The position numbers were made by a program, and so were the translations under genes. The notes under the pieces are model-generated. The model saw nothing but the letters and a program-made list of their open reading frames with translations, did no database searches and was not told where the DNA came from. A DNA stretch of 64,000 nucleotides, from the NCBI GenBank assembly GCA_037962975.1, contig CM075675.1:29018501-29082500 (forward strand), given 5' to 3'. This DNA comes from Clitoria ternatea (taxonomy: Eukaryota > Streptophyta > Magnoliopsida > Fabales > Fabaceae). Below, in pieces: positions 37,379 through 48,920 of the stretch (positions are counted from its first letter, which is position 1; each line of letters opens with the position of its first letter).

Positions 37379-37450
37379 TTCATAACTCTGAATATCATAT
37401 ACAATGCGTATGATATGTTTATTTATCTATACTGGGAAGTTTTCTATATG

Positions 37451-37534
37451 TAACAGGCCGTTTATAAATTTGGGAAATGTCTAGTTTACAGGGGAGACTC
37501 TGCCAAAATTTCGGCAGACTCCCTTTCTTAGGGA
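37451..37534. repeat. CACTA internal direct repeat with hairpin, copy 1
   Basis: GTAACAGGCCG.. runs into ACAGGGGAGACTCTGCC and its complement GGCAGACTCCC, a 13-base-arm hairpin. A second copy of the whole 80-bp segment lies at 54136-54216, in an intron of TNPA. Confidence 0.75.
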
Positions 37535-37697
37535 ACTTAAAAAATGAAACTCAACTTTAATAATGTAGGGTTTAGTCGTGTGTGTACCCATTAGATTCCC
37601 GTTCAAGTTTCAAAACAACTGGTTGATGTACCATGTTGTGTTGGAGCTTGAATTGTCCCGGTTGGACAGTTTGGTATGAATTTGTAACCTGTAGGGC

Positions 37698-37924
37698 GTA
37701 ACCCATCAATGTTGTATGTGGTCTATCTTGAGAAGTTGAATGAATGTTCATTTGAAATTTCGGTTATGGTGTTTCGTATTGTCCCTAGGGTGCATGTCTG
37801 CGTGTGGTGTTTTATACCGTACGTATCTCTGTGTACTCGGGGACCAATGCGAAATGCTGCCGAAATTTCAAATGAACATTCATTCAACTCAAGATAGACC
37901 ACATACAATTATGGGATGGGTTAC
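37698..37924. repeat. Inverted repeat with arms of about 85-90 bp
   Basis: The left arm runs from GTAACCCATC through TATGTGGTCTATCTTGA, GTTGAATGAATGTTCATTTG and AAATTTCGG. The right arm is its complement, ending GATGGGTTAC at 37924. A spacer of about 55-60 bp remains. It lies ten bases left of the nested retrotransposon. Confidence 0.85.
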
Positions 37925-37929
37925 GGATG

Positions 37930-37934
37930 GTTGC
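37930..37934. repeat. Target-site duplication GTTGC, left copy
   Basis: GTTGC directly precedes the LTR at 37935 and recurs at 49725-49729 after the second LTR. It marks a clean integration into the CACTA. Confidence 0.95.
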
Positions 37935-38738
37935 TGATCCGGTCTGGATACCGGCCCCCATTCTTGTGACGTCAGACTGACCTCATATAAGGAAAACCGG
38001 TGTCCTGGTTCAACATTACCACACCGGATATCCGTTGTCTGGCCGTCCGTCCTCACTCCACGACAACATTATTCATTTTCTCCATAACGGTTCTATGTTC
38101 ATTTTTACAGGGTGTTTATATAACTGTTGGCTTTTCAGTCACAGCAAGAGAAGAGTCCCTGATAACTTATCAACGAAGACACTGTTTGTAGCAAAATACG
38201 TCACATCAATGGCTTCAGAAAGTAAGTGGGCGTGTCAGCAGATTATGCGGAAAAGGTGATTATTCTCTCCTCTCCCTAGAGGATCGTACTCTAATAATTG
38301 ACCTACCCTCCTAACACATTCTGAAAGTCGAGCCACTTTGATTGACACAATATACACACAATCAGAGCTAAGGGACCCACCTGCATCCAACAACTCATTT
38401 CTCTTACGTTCAACTATAAGAAGCCCATATCAATACACATGCATGGTATCGTTGTTCTAACTTACATTCTACTATTACTTCGCTTGAGTATTCACTGAGT
38501 TCATACACTCTTCTAACTTGAGCGTTGGAGAATCTTCGCAGGTGGCACCACCTTTCGCCCCCCTTCAACGCGAAACGTTGGTGTGAAGGATCTCCAGGAC
38601 AACAAGACCGGCCTCTCCTACTGAGAGACCGGATTAATACATCAGATACTCACAGTTCCGGTATGCAAACCCTAAAAACACCTGCATTCTTATGGCTGGT
38701 CCCACACCGGATCCTAGACCCCGGTCCAGACCAGTTCA
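37935..38738 (+). repeat. 5' LTR of the Retand-type element
   Basis: Starts TGATCCGGTC and ends CCAGTTCA. A TATAAG box lies at 38415-38420. Confidence 0.95.
38415..38420 (+). promoter_or_regulatory. Probable TATA box of the Retand-type LTR
   Basis: CAACTATAAGAAGCC lies in the second half of the LTR. It is conserved in the 3' LTR at 49401-49406. Confidence 0.5.
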
Positions 38739-38739
38739 T

Positions 38740-38757
38740 TGGCACGCCCGGTGGGAC
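38740..38757 (+). other. Primer-binding site
   Basis: TGGCACGCCCGGTGGGAC begins two bases after the LTR, with the TGG that pairs with the CCA end of a tRNA. I could not assign the tRNA from memory. Confidence 0.7.
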
Positions 38758-38800
38758 CCGATAGAGTTATTCCCATTTTCGCAGAAGTTTGGTTGTCACA

Positions 38801-41800
38801 ATGGAAGGTGATGGGAGAGATTTCGTAGACGGTCACGTGGAGGATGTGACCCATCAACAGGCTGGAAGGAGACTCGTCTTCGAGTCCCCTGTAACTCAAA
38901 CCCGGAGGATGGTGCAAGTGCAGACGCCTGACCCTCGCGATGAGGTTATCAGGCAACTCAGGGAGGAGTTGATGGAGTTGAAGCGAGAGAGAGGAGGAGC
39001 TGGGGACAGAGTAGTGTCTCATGCAGAGGATGCTCACCATGCATCAGCGAGGGATAGATCTACAACCCTCCAGTATTCTAAGATCCCCACATATGAAGAG
39101 AGGGAGCAGACGCAGGACTCTGGTGATAGAGTCAGCACCAGGAGAAGGGAGCAGGCGGTGGTAACTTCAGGGACATACAAGCTCAGTGTCCCTTTCTCAA
39201 GAAGGCTGATGAGTATTGTCATCCCAAAACACTTGCAAACAACTCAGCCACTGTCGATCGGGAAGTATAATGGAGAGACCGACCCCACTAAGCATTTGGA
39301 TGCTTATGTTTATGAAGCTATGTATCTGGGAGCAGACGAAGATGTCATGTGCAGAATGTTCCCAAGGACGTTGACAGAGGAAGCTCTTAGCTGGTTTAAA
39401 AGCTTACCCACAGGATCTATAGACTCTTGGGAGGAAATGGCTACTGCATTCGAAAGCCATTTTGTCATCTCTAGGGATATCCCAAGAACTTCTCACACCC
39501 TGGCCCAGATAAGGCAAGGAGAAACTGAAACTCTTAAGGAGTTCCTGAAAAGGTTTTACAAGGAGGCTGCTTTGGTCCCTAACCTCACGGAGGCCATACA
39601 ACTCCATATTGTAGTGGAAGCTCTTCAGCCTGGTTCAGCCTTTGCCCTATCTTTGGCAAAGAGCCCACCTACAACCTTCGAGGAGTTTCGAAAGAAAGCT
39701 TCCAAATATGTGGGCATAGAGATGCATCTAGAGGCAACTGCAACAAGAGTAAAGCCTTCTGCATCCACCCAGCAGCCACGGAGAGAAAAGGAGAGGGTGA
39801 GACCAGAGAAGCATGCCTTTAGAGAAGACTTTGTGAACGCTCGTCAGCATCCACGAGATAGGCGTGTATCATCGTTCGACCACTATGCTCCGTTGAACAC
39901 CAGGCACTCACAAATCATGAGAGAGGTTGGTTGGCCAACTCTGAACGTCTTTGGTATAAGGAAGCCAGCCCCAGCCAAGAGGGGTGGTAACCCACGTAAA
40001 TACTGCACTTTCCATGAGCAGACAGGGCACAACACTGATGAGTGCAAGGCGTTAAAGAATACGGTGGAAACTCTCATTCGGGAAGGAAAGCTGAAGCAGT
40101 ATTTGTTTAAAGAGAAATCTGTGGACGAGCCTCACAGGATGGAGAAAAGGAATAGAGATCCTGATGATGAAGATGATAATACACGCAACCCAGCAAGGAA
40201 GTTCACTGCGGCTGAGAAGCAGAAGGGGGTAGTGATTGCTGAAGGTGCCCAACAAGGTAATATGCCCCAGCAGCAGAGGCAGGACAGACGAGAGGTGATT
40301 GAGATGATAGCTGGAGGATTTGCGGGGGGAGGAACATCAATCACAGCATGAAAGAATCACCACAGGATGATTCTGTCAGTCCAGGGTAAACCGAGGGATA
40401 ACCGCCCTTTCAAGGACGGTATGACAGCCCCGACGGTGTCATTTACTGATGATGACTTCGGCCCAACAATTCCAGGAGGTGATGATGCGGTAGTTATTGT
40501 GGCCGTCATAGCCAATAAGGACGTCAAGAGGATCCTCGTCGATCAGGGAAGTTCCTGTGATGTTATTTTTTATAATTGTTTCAAACGAATGGGTTTCAGT
40601 GATGCAGATTTATAACCCTACACACAAGAACTCACAGCATTTAATGGAGCCAAGCAACCCACCAAGGGATACCTTGACACTTTGATTTCTTTTGAAGGGG
40701 AGCCCGGTGCAAGAACGGTCAAGTCAAGAATTCTGGTGATTGACGTGGAATCCCCATATAACGGTATCATAGGCCGTCCAACATTGAATGCGATGGAAGC
40801 AATTGTTTCCACTCCTCACCTCTTGATCAAATTCATTGACAAGGACAACGGTGTGTCCTCTCTCCGCGGTGATCAGGAGATGGCTCGATATTGTTATAAC
40901 CTGAGCCTCAACATGGTTAAGTTGGAAGCATTTAACAAGAAGAGGAAGTTGAACGACGGGGGAACAGCGGCAGGGTCAGTCAGTCTCATTGACCTGGACC
41001 CCAGAGCGGAATTGAAGATTGATCCACTCAATCCCTCTAAGCCCACACCGGATGGTGGTTCCAGGGACGTTGTATTGGAAGATTCCCTAGAGAAGGTCAC
41101 GCACATCAACGATAAGCTGGAGTCTGCTATGGAGCAACGCTTATTAGCCCTTTTGCAGGAATTCAAAGACCTTTTCGCATGGACAGCAGCAGACATGCCG
41201 GGGATGGACCCTGATTTCTGTTGTCACAAGCTTGCAGTGTATCCTGAAACCAGACCGGTGGCCCAGAAGAAGAGGAGGTTGGGACCGGAGAAGCAGAGGG
41301 CGGCTTGTGAGCAGACAGAGGAGTTGTTGAAAGCAGGTTTTATAAGGGAGATACGCTATTCATCTTGGCTTTCTAATGTGGTCATGGTGCAGAAGGCCAA
41401 CGGCAAATGGAGAATGTGTACAGATTATGTGGATCTTAACCGTTGTTGCCCTAAAGATCCATATCCCCTGCCCAACATCGATCGCATGGTGGATGATTCA
41501 TCTGGTTACCAATACCTCAGTTTCATGGATGCCTATTCGGGGTACAACCAGATTCCGATGTGGGAGGAAGACCAGGAGAAAACTGCCTTTATCAATGACC
41601 GCGGTGTTTTCTGCTACACCGTCATGCCTTTTGGATTGAAGAACGTCGGCGCTACCTATCAGCACATGATTAACAAAGTCTTTGAAGGGATGCATACAAG
41701 GCTGGTCGAAGTCTATATTGATGATATCATAGCCAAAACGCCCGCTGGAGGAGACCACATTGAAGATCTACGCCAAGTCTTCACTAGGCTTCGGCAGTAC

Positions 41801-44263
41801 AACATGAGGTTAAACCCTTTAAAGTGCACCTTCGCCATTCCAGCAGGGAAATTCTTGGGATTTATGTTGACCCAACGAGGCATTGAGGCTAACCCCGGGA
41901 AATGTCAAGCAATCCTGGACATGCAGAGTCCTAAATGTTTGAGGGAGGTCCAATCATTGAATGGGAAAGTGGCCGCTTTAGCTCGTTTCATGCCTAAGAT
42001 GGCGCACAGGTCCCTCCCCTTGTATAAGGCGTTGAAGAAACACAAGAGTTTTGAATGGGGAGAGGAACAAGAGCAAGCCTTCCAGCAGCTCAAGGCCGTT
42101 CTCTCGAGTCCACCAATTCTGGTTAAGCCTGACCCTGGCGAAACGTTAATTTTATACTTAGCAATCTCTGATGAAGCTCTAGGTATGGCCTTGGTGAAAG
42201 AAACCCCTGAAGGGTAGAGACCGGTGTATTTTACTAGTAAAACGTTTCAGGGGGCGGAAGGAAGGTATCAGAAGATTGAGAAAGCCGCCCTGACAGTTGT
42301 GTGGGCGTCACGATGGCTGAGGCCTTATTTCCATGCGCACCCAGTATTGGTGAGAACGGATCTGCCACTCCGTTCAGTGCTCAGCAAGCCAGACCTCGCC
42401 GGAAGGATGATAAAATGGTCTATCGAGCTGTCTGAATTTGAAATTTCATATGAGCCTCGAGGAGCCATCAAGGCGCAAGTGTTGGCCGATTTTGTAGTGG
42501 AAATGACTGGGGCGGACCCGGCCACCCCTCGAGCGCATTGGACCATCTACGTTGACGGATCGTCGAACAGCAAAGGTTGTGGAGCAGGAGTGGTGGTAGA
42601 AAGTGATGACGGTGTGCACTTAGAAATTTCCCTCCGATTCAATTTCAAGACCTCCAACAATCAAGCTGAATACGAAGCATGCTTGGCCGGTCTCCGTGCG
42701 GCGATTGACATCGGAGCATCAGTAGTTACACTCTGCAGTGATTCCCAGCTGGTGATTTCGCAGATCCAGGGGGAGTACCAGGCGAAGGAACCACAACTTC
42801 AATTGTACTTGAATTGTGTTAATGAGTTGAAGGGAAGATTTGAAGTTTTAGAGTTCAAGCATGTGCCCAGGGAAGAAAATACCAGAGCGGACATCTTGTC
42901 AAGATTGGCAAGTACAAAGCAGCCTGGCAGCACAACAATGGTGGTTCAAAGCACTTTGACATTGCCCAGTATACCTCTGTATCCTTCTCTGAATGTTGTC
43001 ATGGTGAGCTATCCATATGAGGATTCTTGGGTCATTCCCTATATTCGCTATCTGGCTGATGGTCAACTTCCCACTGACGAGAAGGAAAGGAGACGAGTGA
43101 AGAGGGAGCTGCCATATTTTACTATGGTCGATGGTATTCTCTACAGAAGGGGATTCTCTGTCCCATATTTTTCGTGTTTAAGAGAAGACGAAGTTCAAGC
43201 GGTCCTGGCTGAGGTGCACGAGGGGCAATGTGGGCACAATGCTGGAGGCCGAAGCCTAATGAGAAAAGTCCTCAGGGCTGGATACTGGTGGCCCACTGTG
43301 AAGCAGGATTCCGCAGATTTCGTGAGGAAGTGCGACGCTTGCCAAAAATTCTCCAATCTCCACCATACACCGGCCCAAGAGTTATCTTCATCTGCCGTGC
43401 CTTGGCCGTTCTACCAATGGGGCCTTGATATTTTGGGTCCGTTTCCCACTGCGCCAGGAGGTATTAAATACTTGATCATGGGGGTAGATTATTTCACTAA
43501 ATGGATCGAGGCAGAACCTGTAGTGCATATCACTTCTGCACGTACAAGACGTTTCATGTACGAGAATATCATAGCTCAGTTCGGGGTGCCAGGGCGGATT
43601 GTAACTGACAACGGCACCCAGTTTACAGACAAAAAGTTCACGGATTTGCTTGAAGGGCTGGGGATAATCCAGATATTCTCATCTGTTGAACATCCCCAAA
43701 CCAATGGACAAGCAGAGGTAGCTAACCGAGAAGTGCTAAAGGGGTTGAAGAAGCGTCTGGGAGAAGCGAAGGGAGGATGGACTGACCAGCTATGCCATGT
43801 TTTATGGGCATACCGCACTACGCCTCATTCTTCAACTAACGAATCCCCATACCGGCTGACGTACGGGGTTGAGGCGATGATCCCAGTAGAGTTACAAACA
43901 AGATCAGCTCGTGTGGAGTATTTTTCAGCTGAAGATAACAACGCCAACTTAGCATCAGAACTGGACGTCCTCCAGGAGTTAAGGGAAAAGGCTTTCGTCA
44001 GAGATCAGGCAATAAAAGCAAAGGCTGCACTCCGGTATAATAAACGTGTCCAGCACAGAGCTTTTAACACCGGAGACCTCGTTCTGAGAAAGGCCAGTGT
44101 GGGGAATAAGTTCGCCCACCAAGGAAAGCTAGCACCGACGTGGGAAGGTCCTTATAGAGTTTCTGAGGTGACTGGAAGAGGGTCATACCGGTTGGAAGAA
44201 CTTGATGGAACTCCAATCCGCAACAAATGGAACACTCAGAACTTACGAGTTTATTACAGCTAG
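38801..44263 (+). pseudogene. Retand-type gag-pol polyprotein with three in-frame stops
   Basis: One continuous frame covers the gag capsid region (39200-39750) and a knuckle of the form C-x2-H-x4-GH-x4-C (near 40010). Aspartic protease follows (VDQGSSCDV, near 40535), then reverse transcriptase (41200-41900, active-site YIDD at about 41720) and the first RNase H (42120-42500). The archaeal-type RNase H comes next (42540-42920, beginning WTIYVDGSSNSKG), then integrase (43200-44000) with an HHCC zinc region and the D, D, E set (GLDILGPF, TDNGTQF, NGQAEVANRE). Stops TGA at 40349, TAA at 40613 and TAG at 42215 interrupt it, with no frameshift. The ATG at 38801 is preferred to an upstream TTG. 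The original coding frame is otherwise well kept. Confidence 0.9.
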
Positions 44264-45585
44264 TTGGTAAGACGGCCTGTACTCTTTTTCCTTACTTGAG
44301 TTTTTTCCCATTGGGTTTTCTCAAGAAGGTTTTAACGAGGCATGGCCCCAACTACGCTCTTTGTGTAATGTACTTTCAATTTTAATAAGAATACATCTTA
44401 ACCGCCCTATCGTTCTCACTTCTCTTATGTGTTGTGATTTATAGCCGTAGTTTAATACGCATACACCTCGGAACGGATGAACGCAACTACCCATTCTGTA
44501 GTTGATGAGATAACGAATGAAGACCCCTCGGGACGGATGATCTCAATCACACATCGTGTGTTCTGACGATGTAACTCCTTGAGGTGGAATGGGTTGTAGG
44601 GCTGGTCCTTTTTCAAGGCCACAAACCGAACCCCATTCGAAGACAACATGGGTTGTAGGGCTGGTCCTTTTTCAAGGCCACAAACCGAACCCCATTCGAA
44701 GACAACATGGGTTGTAGGGCTGGTCCTTTTTCAAGGCCACAAACCGAACCCCATTCGAAGACAACATGGGTTATAGGGCTGGTCCTTTTTCAAGGCCACA
44801 AACCGAACCCCATTCGAAGAAAACATGGGTTGTAGGGCTGGTCCTTTTTCAAGGCCATAAACCGAACCCCATGCGAAGGCTTGGGCGCAGTAGGCCGGTT
44901 CATACTGAAAACCGCACTGAACCCCGAGTAACGGGCGCAGTAGGTTCAGGATTAGCCCTGATCGGAACCCCGTGTTGAAGGCTTGGATTGTAGGATTGCA
45001 CCGAACTCCAAGTACGGTTAGTAGGATCGAACCGAACACCGTGTGAAGACTTGAGGTGTAAAACCAAACCGAACCTCAAGAGAAAGGCGCAAAAGCTTAC
45101 CCTTGTCAAAGTTATACTAAAATTCAAAGGCAATGTCCATCCTCAGTTATGGAACATCCACCCCAGAGCGGTTGAACGCTAACGTACCCGCTCTACATCT
45201 TCGAAGACAGATAAGCATTTCTATCTTTTTAAGAAGTTAAAAAGTAATCCTTGAGATAAACTTTCCCTTCCCAATGTACTTACACTTGGGGACAGGGCAT
45301 GCTTCCAATTAATTGTCAATTATTCGTTATAATTTGTTATTTTAATCCGGTGTGATAAGTACGCTCTTAGCAGCTAGGTAACCACGCAGAACGGATTCGT
45401 AAAGCATTGAGGACAATAAAGTGTTTTGTATAACACTAAGTTATTCAACAATCACACGTTCAATGCAAGCAGTTGAAGAAAAGCAATAGCGAATTTTATT
45501 TTCAAAAATAAGAAAATGTGCAGGATACAAAGTGTTTTAAAGCTGGAGCTGATCCCAGAACACGGCTATGAATGAAAGCATAAAA
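44264..45585. other. Spacer between pol and the antisense ORFs of the Retand-type element
   Basis: Non-coding, apart from the 59-bp repeat. After the repeat, degenerate CCGAACCCC/CGAACACC pieces continue to about 45090, suggesting an older, decayed part of the array. Confidence 0.6.
44591..44885. repeat. Five tandem copies of a 59-bp unit
   Basis: GGGTTGTAGGGCTGG starts at 44591, 44650, 44709, 44768 and 44827, exactly 59 bp apart. The copies are nearly identical; the fourth has TTATAGG. Retand-type elements are known for an amplified tandem repeat in this 3' region. Confidence 0.95.
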
Positions 45586-46957
45586 TTAAGAGGCCGGTGC
45601 TTGATCCTCTGCAGTAGGCATTCCTGCCTTCTCCGTTTTGTCCTCCACTTCAGTGTGGGCACCTTCTTGTGCTTCGGCTCCAGAGGCAGCGGTAGACGTC
45701 GTGGGTTCCATACTCTGACCTTCTGGAAGGGGAGGCAATTCATACAGAGATGCATGGGGTTCATGGTGCGATCCGTCCTTATGAACTTCGACAAGTCTTC
45801 CCCCATGGAACTCGAAGAACGGATCTAATCCGTACAAATTCAGCTTCACTCCAGGGTTACGATAGTAGACTTGACGAAGGGCCAGGCCGAAAGATTCATA
45901 CGCCACATTTTTGCATATCTCCAAGGCTTTGGCAGCCTTGGCCTTTGCAGCAGCTAGTCTTCTTTGAACCTTGGCATAATCCTCTTCTGAAGGCCCAGCA
46001 CTCGCACCACCCTTTTTGAGTTCATCAATTTGGGCTTGCATCTCCTTCCGAATGGACTCCCACTCCCCAAGGTCCTTGTTGCGACCGTCCTCCATAACTT
46101 TGAGATCGTCAGCAAGCTTAGCCGATCTCTTCTTCTCCAGTTGTAATTCTTCTTCAAGGAAGGGTATGGATTTGTTCTTATTCTGGAGATCGGCAACTTC
46201 CCGCTCTAGGGCCTTGTTCGCAAAATGAACTTGGCTTGCCTTTTCAGTTTTCCTCTGGAGCGTTTCTTTAGTTTTCTTTACTGTGAACTTCAGCTTGCTT
46301 GGCCGACCATTTCTCCTTCACCGCGAGTTCGGTTTCAAGTTTTTCAACTTGATCTATATAGTCAGCTTTCTCGCTCAGGGACTCAAGTAGGCCGGACAGT
46401 TCATCAAGCTGCCAACGCCCAGCCTTGCAAGCACCTCGGACCCCAGCAGCGTCGAGGGAGGGGCGGAGGCAATACCGTGCCTTTGGAAGAGTAGGAGGCA
46501 TGGACCCCTGAAACCACAAATAGGGGGAGAGGAAGGAGTCACGCGGAGGCTCAAATACTGGAGGGGGACCATTCCCAGAGTCCGGCTCTGAAGCATTCTG
46601 TGATGAAGGGACAGAAGACTCAGGAACGGGTTTCTTTCCCTTGTCCTTTTTCAATTCAGCTTCTTCAGCCGTCCTCTGACGCTTCTTCTCAGGGTCATCA
46701 GAGGAGGGCTTCTCTTGATCTGTCTTCTTTACTAGATGCCTCTTCTTCCTCTTCTTCTCTGGGACGGCTTCCTCGCCACCCGCTCCAGTGGCCTCAGTCG
46801 TCTCTTCGGTCTCCTCCTCGTCGAAGAGAGAAACCTCATCTCCTACCGCAGAAGTCAGAGGAATGAGGGGAGTTTTGGTGGCGTTCCTCTTTGCCTGGAT
46901 TTCATTTTCTTCAGAAGAGGAGTCATCGTCAGCCATCATGGTCCTTAACGACAACAT
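45586..46957 (-). pseudogene. Antisense ORF, second part (acidic/coiled-coil), one frameshift
   Basis: The minus-strand ATG at 46957 opens a 229-residue acidic and Lys-rich segment with basic nuclear-localisation-like runs (KKRKKRHLVKK). It turns into a predicted coiled coil, is cut by a frameshift near 46270-46300, and continues in another frame to a stop at 45586. The later part has long Glu/Lys/Ala helices, then RQVYYRNPGVKLNLYGLDPF. It follows the gypsy-type ORF at 47063-48238 on the same strand across a gap containing a TTTTGCAG acceptor, so the two may be exons of one antisense transcript. Confidence 0.65.
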
Positions 46958-47062
46958 CTCTGGGCAGGCTTTTTCAATTTATTCTGCAAAATAAGAAAAG
47001 TTGAATAAGCATACAAGAAGGAAAAAATAACCAGAGCGGAATAACCATATAACAGAAAGAGA

Positions 47063-48238
47063 TTAAGAGCGGATAGTACGGAGGTAGGCGTTTTTGATGT
47101 CATCCTTGGCCAAAAGGAGCCTGCTTGAAAATCCCTTGAGGGTCTTAGAGGCCGTCTGCATGGCGCTCAAGACCTCAACAGAATGAGGGGAAAGTTCGCT
47201 CTCATCTGTATAATAAGCACGGCTCATAAGGAGAAAATGCTCGTGCGTCCAGCTAAGGGGAAACTTGGTAAACCCCTCTTTATTCCGCCAGAAGACCAGT
47301 TTATTTGGTTGAATCCAGACCCGCGTGTAGTAGTGTTTGAAGGAGTGCCCATCCACCTTTGCGGATTCCGTATAAGACTTGAAATTTACCACCCTTGAGT
47401 CACTACGGAGAGTAATGAACCCAAGACCGCCCTTCTTATTAGCTCGGCGGACCACTTGGCAATAGTAAAATAGCTTGGCCACAGTGGCGGAGAAGTTGAA
47501 ATGCTCCCCCAAAACTTCCAGAGCCCGGACAAGACCCCAACCATTGGGATGCAGTTGTGAGGGGGCACAGTCCAAGAAACGCAGGACGGCCATCTGGAAC
47601 TCCGTCAGGGGGAAACGTACTCCCAGTTTCAGGAAGACGAAGTCGTACATGTAGACCGACCTCATATCAGGAACGCTGTGGCATATTCTCTCAGACGGAT
47701 GTGGTGTCATCACAGCGTATCGCGCTTTGTACTTCTTATCCGAATATATCTTGCAGCGGAAAGAAACCGTGCACTCCTCCTCACTTGCATGGTGCGAAGG
47801 GATCTCTAGGAATTCCTCTTCCACCCAACAATAAGGTTTTTCCCTGTTGAGTTTCTCCCAGTCAAGCCGATGTGCCACAACATTGACACACCCTTCAGCA
47901 GAGCGGAGAAACGGTGTTTTTCCACATCCTGGAAGATCCATGGTCGTGCAGGCGCGGTGGAACGCGTAGGTGCTGTGATAAAAAGCAACATCGTCAGAGA
48001 GATAACCTTCAGCATTTGACCCCTCATCAGAGCGGCTGGTAGCCCTCGAACCAAGGGGAACCTCAGAGCGACGAGGGGAAGAAGACGCTCGTAAGGAAGA
48101 AGCTTCGGCTCTCTCTGAGCGATGGCGCCCAGGCACAGGAGGATTCGCTGGAATCCTCCCACCACGGTGGCTAAGGGGGGCACGAGAGCCAAACCTCCCC
48201 CTGTTTGAATGACCAGCGTGGCCTGCTCTAGGGCGCAT
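47063..48238 (-). CDS. Antisense ORF with putative gypsy-type transposon domain (PF04195-like)
   Basis: An open frame of 391 residues on the strand opposite gag-pol. The first 90 residues are Arg/Ser-rich and basic. The middle (about 185-300) carries the layout of the putative gypsy-type transposon domain common in Tat-lineage extra ORFs (FVFLKLGVRFPLTEFQMAVL, then LHPNGWGLVRALEVLGEHF). Its function is unknown. It is convergent with pol, has no internal stop and has its own ATG at 48238. The leader up to 48420 would be transcribed from a promoter near the 3' LTR, which is an inference. Confidence 0.75.
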   Translation of the reverse strand: MRPRAGHAGHSNRGRFGSRAPLSHRGGRIPANPPVPGRHRSERAEASSLRASSSPRRSEVPLGSRATSRSDEGSNAEGYLSDDVAFYHSTYAFHRACTTMDLPGCGKTPFLRSAEGCVNVVAHRLDWEKLNREKPYCWVEEEFLEIPSHHASEEECTVSFRCKIYSDKKYKARYAVMTPHPSERICHSVPDMRSVYMYDFVFLKLGVRFPLTEFQMAVLRFLDCAPSQLHPNGWGLVRALEVLGEHFNFSATVAKLFYYCQVVRRANKKGGLGFITLRSDSRVVNFKSYTESAKVDGHSFKHYYTRVWIQPNKLVFWRNKEGFTKFPLSWTHEHFLLMSRAYYTDESELSPHSVEVLSAMQTASKTLKGFSSRLLLAKDDIKNAYLRTIRS

Positions 48239-48910
48239 GATGGAAATAGAATTACTAAAATTGCAAGGAGTTGAAGGAAAGGGAGGTTACCTAAAGGAAG
48301 AGGATCTTTGAGAAGTTGGAGACGACAGAGAAATTCCAAGGAAATTTGAGCAGAGTTTCACTAAGCTTGAGGACAAGGATGGATTCCAAAATCTGCTAAG
48401 AGTTCCTTTTATAGGTAACGAAGAAACACAGTGTTTCATCGAAGGTCACAAGGCTTGCGTCCAAACGCAACCTTTTCAAATTGAAACGACTCTGTCGTTT
48501 CATCACGTACAGGCGCGAAAACAGTAACATTTCAGTAAACATTTTGACAAAATGGGCCCCCATTCATTTTGAATCCAGGCCCAATAGCCCAATCGACGGT
48601 TACACTCTGGGGTAATCATGGCTCTTGCATAAAAATGCATTTATTGTCCAATCATGCTGTGCGCATTTAATGCCTCCCAACCACTTTTCGAATACCAAGG
48701 GTTTCGATTTTCAAAGACTCTTGGGATTTCCATTACTTATTTTATGCTGTCTGAATCCGTTGTACGCAACGCAAGAAGAGCGGTCACCCGTTTATTAGAG
48801 CGGACGCCATCGAGCTCCCAGAGACTCACTAGAATGTTCTACCGGCATCCAGACTTCTCTAAAGAGTTGTGTAGCTCATATGAGCAACTTAACAGTCCCT
48901 CATACAAGCT

Positions 48911-48920
48911 AGGGGACAAA
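48911..48920 (+). other. Polypurine tract of the Retand-type element
   Basis: AGGGGACAAA lies immediately before the 3' LTR. Confidence 0.7.

Noticed and set aside
40349..40615. Separate protease gene between two stops
   Set aside because: It is in the same frame as gag and pol; the stops are interruptions of one polyprotein.
44581..44890. CRISPR-like array, because of regular 59-bp spacing
   Set aside because: The whole 59-bp unit repeats with no variable spacers, and it sits in a plant retrotransposon. It is a plain tandem repeat.
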